From: Betaproteobacteria bacterium
Lineage (GTDB): Bacteria > Pseudomonadota > Gammaproteobacteria > Burkholderiales > Rhodocyclaceae
Direction: 5' to 3'
Assembly: GCA_028868235.1 (NCBI GenBank)
Contig: JAGWUW010000092.1
Coordinates: 1 to 8,450, forward strand
Length of the DNA stretch: 8,450 bases
The notes below the pieces were generated by a model. It was not told the DNA's origin, ran no database searches, and saw only the letters and a program-made list of their open reading frames with translations. Each line of letters begins with the position of its first letter. The stretch's first letter is position 1. This document shows positions 7,543 to 8,450 of the stretch, in pieces. The position numbers were made by a program, and so were the translations under genes.

Positions 7543-8450
7543 GTGGATATCCTGATCGACATCATCCTCAAGGCCGGCCGTTCGGCTATCGAACTCTCCC
7601 TGTTCGTCCTGCTACCGGTCATGGTCGTCATGCTGTCGCTGATGCGCCTGCTCGAGGCTCGTGGCGCACTGGACTGGCTGGTCTCCCGCCTGGGGCCTCT
7701 GTTAAAGCCTTTCGGCCTGACCGGACTGGGAATCTTCGCAGCCTTGCAGATCAATTTTGTCAGCTTCGCTGCCCCGATGGCTACGTTAACCATGATGGAA
7801 CAGCGGGGCACTTCCGACCGCCACCTAGCCGCCACCCTCGCCATGGTACTCGCCATGGCCCAAGCTAATGCCGCCTTCCCGATGCTGACCATGGGTCTGA
7901 AATTCGGGCCTTTGCTCGCCTTCTCGCTGCTCGGGGGTCTGGGTGCTGCCGCAGCCACCTATTATGTGTTTGGACGCCACCTGTCGGCCGACGAAGCGAG
8001 CATCGACGAAACCCTGCATCATCCGGTTGCCGAAAACGCCAAGGGACTACTCGATGTTATCAACCGCGCCGGTGCGGAAGCCTTCAAAATCGCTGTTGGT
8101 GCCATTCCGATGCTGGTCCTGTCGCTCGTCGCCGTCACGGCTTTGAAGAAATTTGGTGCCATCGATGCGCTAACCGCTGTCATCGCCCCTATCCTGCAAC
8201 TGGCCGGCATCGACCCGATCCTGATCCTGCCAGCGCTGACCAAATACCTGGCCGGTGGTACGGCAATGATGGGGGTCATCGACGACATGCGGCGGGCTGG
8301 GCAGGTCAGCGTCGCCCTGCTCAATGCCAGTGCCGGCTTCCTGATTTCCCCCTTCGACCTGCCGGGTGTCGCGGTCCTCATCTCGGCCGGCCGACGTGTT
8401 GCTACGGTTTGGAAACCGGCGGCAGCCGGGGCCTGTATCGGTGTCGCCAT
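7543..8450 (+). CDS. Nucleoside-recognition (Gate) domain membrane protein, 3' end outside window
   Basis: An open frame of 302 codons runs off the right edge. The protein is very hydrophobic and appears to hold two related halves. The first (about 15-140) has RLLEARGALDWLVSRLGPLL, then QINFVSFAAP and AMAQANAAFPM. The second (about 175-302) has KFGAIDALTAVIAPIL, then LPALTKYLAGGTAMMGVIDD and SPFDLPG. This duplicated pattern is that of the Gate family, seen in SpmA/SpmB, YjiG/YjiH and nucleoside transporters. The transported substrate, if any, is unknown. The GTG at 7543 gives a start MDILID directly before the first hydrophobic segment, but lacks a good SD. The frame is open upstream to 7459 without ATG, GTG or TTG, so the true start is unsure. 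The gene lies 195 bp after the cyclase gene, with no terminator seen between them. Confidence 0.82.
   Translation, partial: MDILIDIILKAGRSAIELSLFVLLPVMVVMLSLMRLLEARGALDWLVSRLGPLLKPFGLTGLGIFAALQINFVSFAAPMATLTMMEQRGTSDRHLAATLAMVLAMAQANAAFPMLTMGLKFGPLLAFSLLGGLGAAAATYYVFGRHLSADEASIDETLHHPVAENAKGLLDVINRAGAEAFKIAVGAIPMLVLSLVAVTALKKFGAIDALTAVIAPILQLAGIDPILILPALTKYLAGGTAMMGVIDDMRRAGQVSVALLNASAGFLISPFDLPGVAVLISAGRRVATVWKPAAAGACIGVA

Noticed and set aside
7473..7958. 161-codon open frame on the - strand
   Set aside because: It is antisense to the Gate-type membrane protein, whose duplicated hydrophobic pattern is convincing; the shadow is Arg/Ser-rich with no domain.
8019..8450. 143-codon open frame on the - strand at the right edge
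   Set aside because: It is the antisense of the second Gate repeat on the + strand, with low-complexity Ala/Arg/Ser content.
1..8450. Mobile element, CRISPR, tRNA or defence system
   Set aside because: I saw no transposase, direct-repeat array, tRNA-like fold or attachment-site duplication; the genes read as ordinary chromosomal sensory and metabolic genes.

Overview
The window looks like a chromosomal segment from a GC-rich Gram-negative bacterium. The protein types (two-component and c-di-GMP genes, a CrgA-like LysR regulator, a class A malate synthase, and a diguanylate cyclase with a periplasmic c-type heme motif) fit a respiratory betaproteobacterium. The overall flavour is that of Rhodocyclales such as Dechloromonas or Azonexus. 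That placement is inferred from gene content, not from a database search.

Left part (1-2622, + strand): the 3' end of a histidine-kinase-type ATPase gene is followed 3 bp later by a 722-residue response regulator with REC, PAS, GGDEF and EAL domains. The close spacing suggests one transcription unit, in which the kinase-like protein could control c-di-GMP synthesis and breakdown through the REC domain.

Middle part (2623-5388): a LysR-family regulator on the - strand (2719-3621) is divergent from aceB, malate synthase A (3736-5334, + strand). The 114-bp gap between them carries a perfect T-N11-A dyad (3673-3685), the classic form of a LysR operator. The simplest reading is that the LysR protein regulates aceB and itself. 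aceB has strong codon bias (every lysine is AAG), a good Shine-Dalgarno sequence, and a strong terminator with a TTCG loop. No isocitrate lyase gene is present in the window.

Right part (5389-8450, + strand): a membrane-bound diguanylate cyclase (5485-7347) carries a periplasmic CXXCH heme motif, HAMP, a cysteine-rich GAF-like region and an intact GGEEF domain. It is followed by a two-repeat, nucleoside-recognition (Gate) type membrane protein that runs off the right edge. The start of this last gene is uncertain: a well-placed SD and ATG at 7441 lead to an in-frame TAA after five codons.

The window contains no mobile elements, CRISPR arrays, tRNA or rRNA that I can see. I do not see a clearly new system. 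The points most worth a second look are the heme/cysteine-rich diguanylate cyclase, the lysR-aceB operator, the C8 tract in the LysR gene and the odd 5' end of the last gene.
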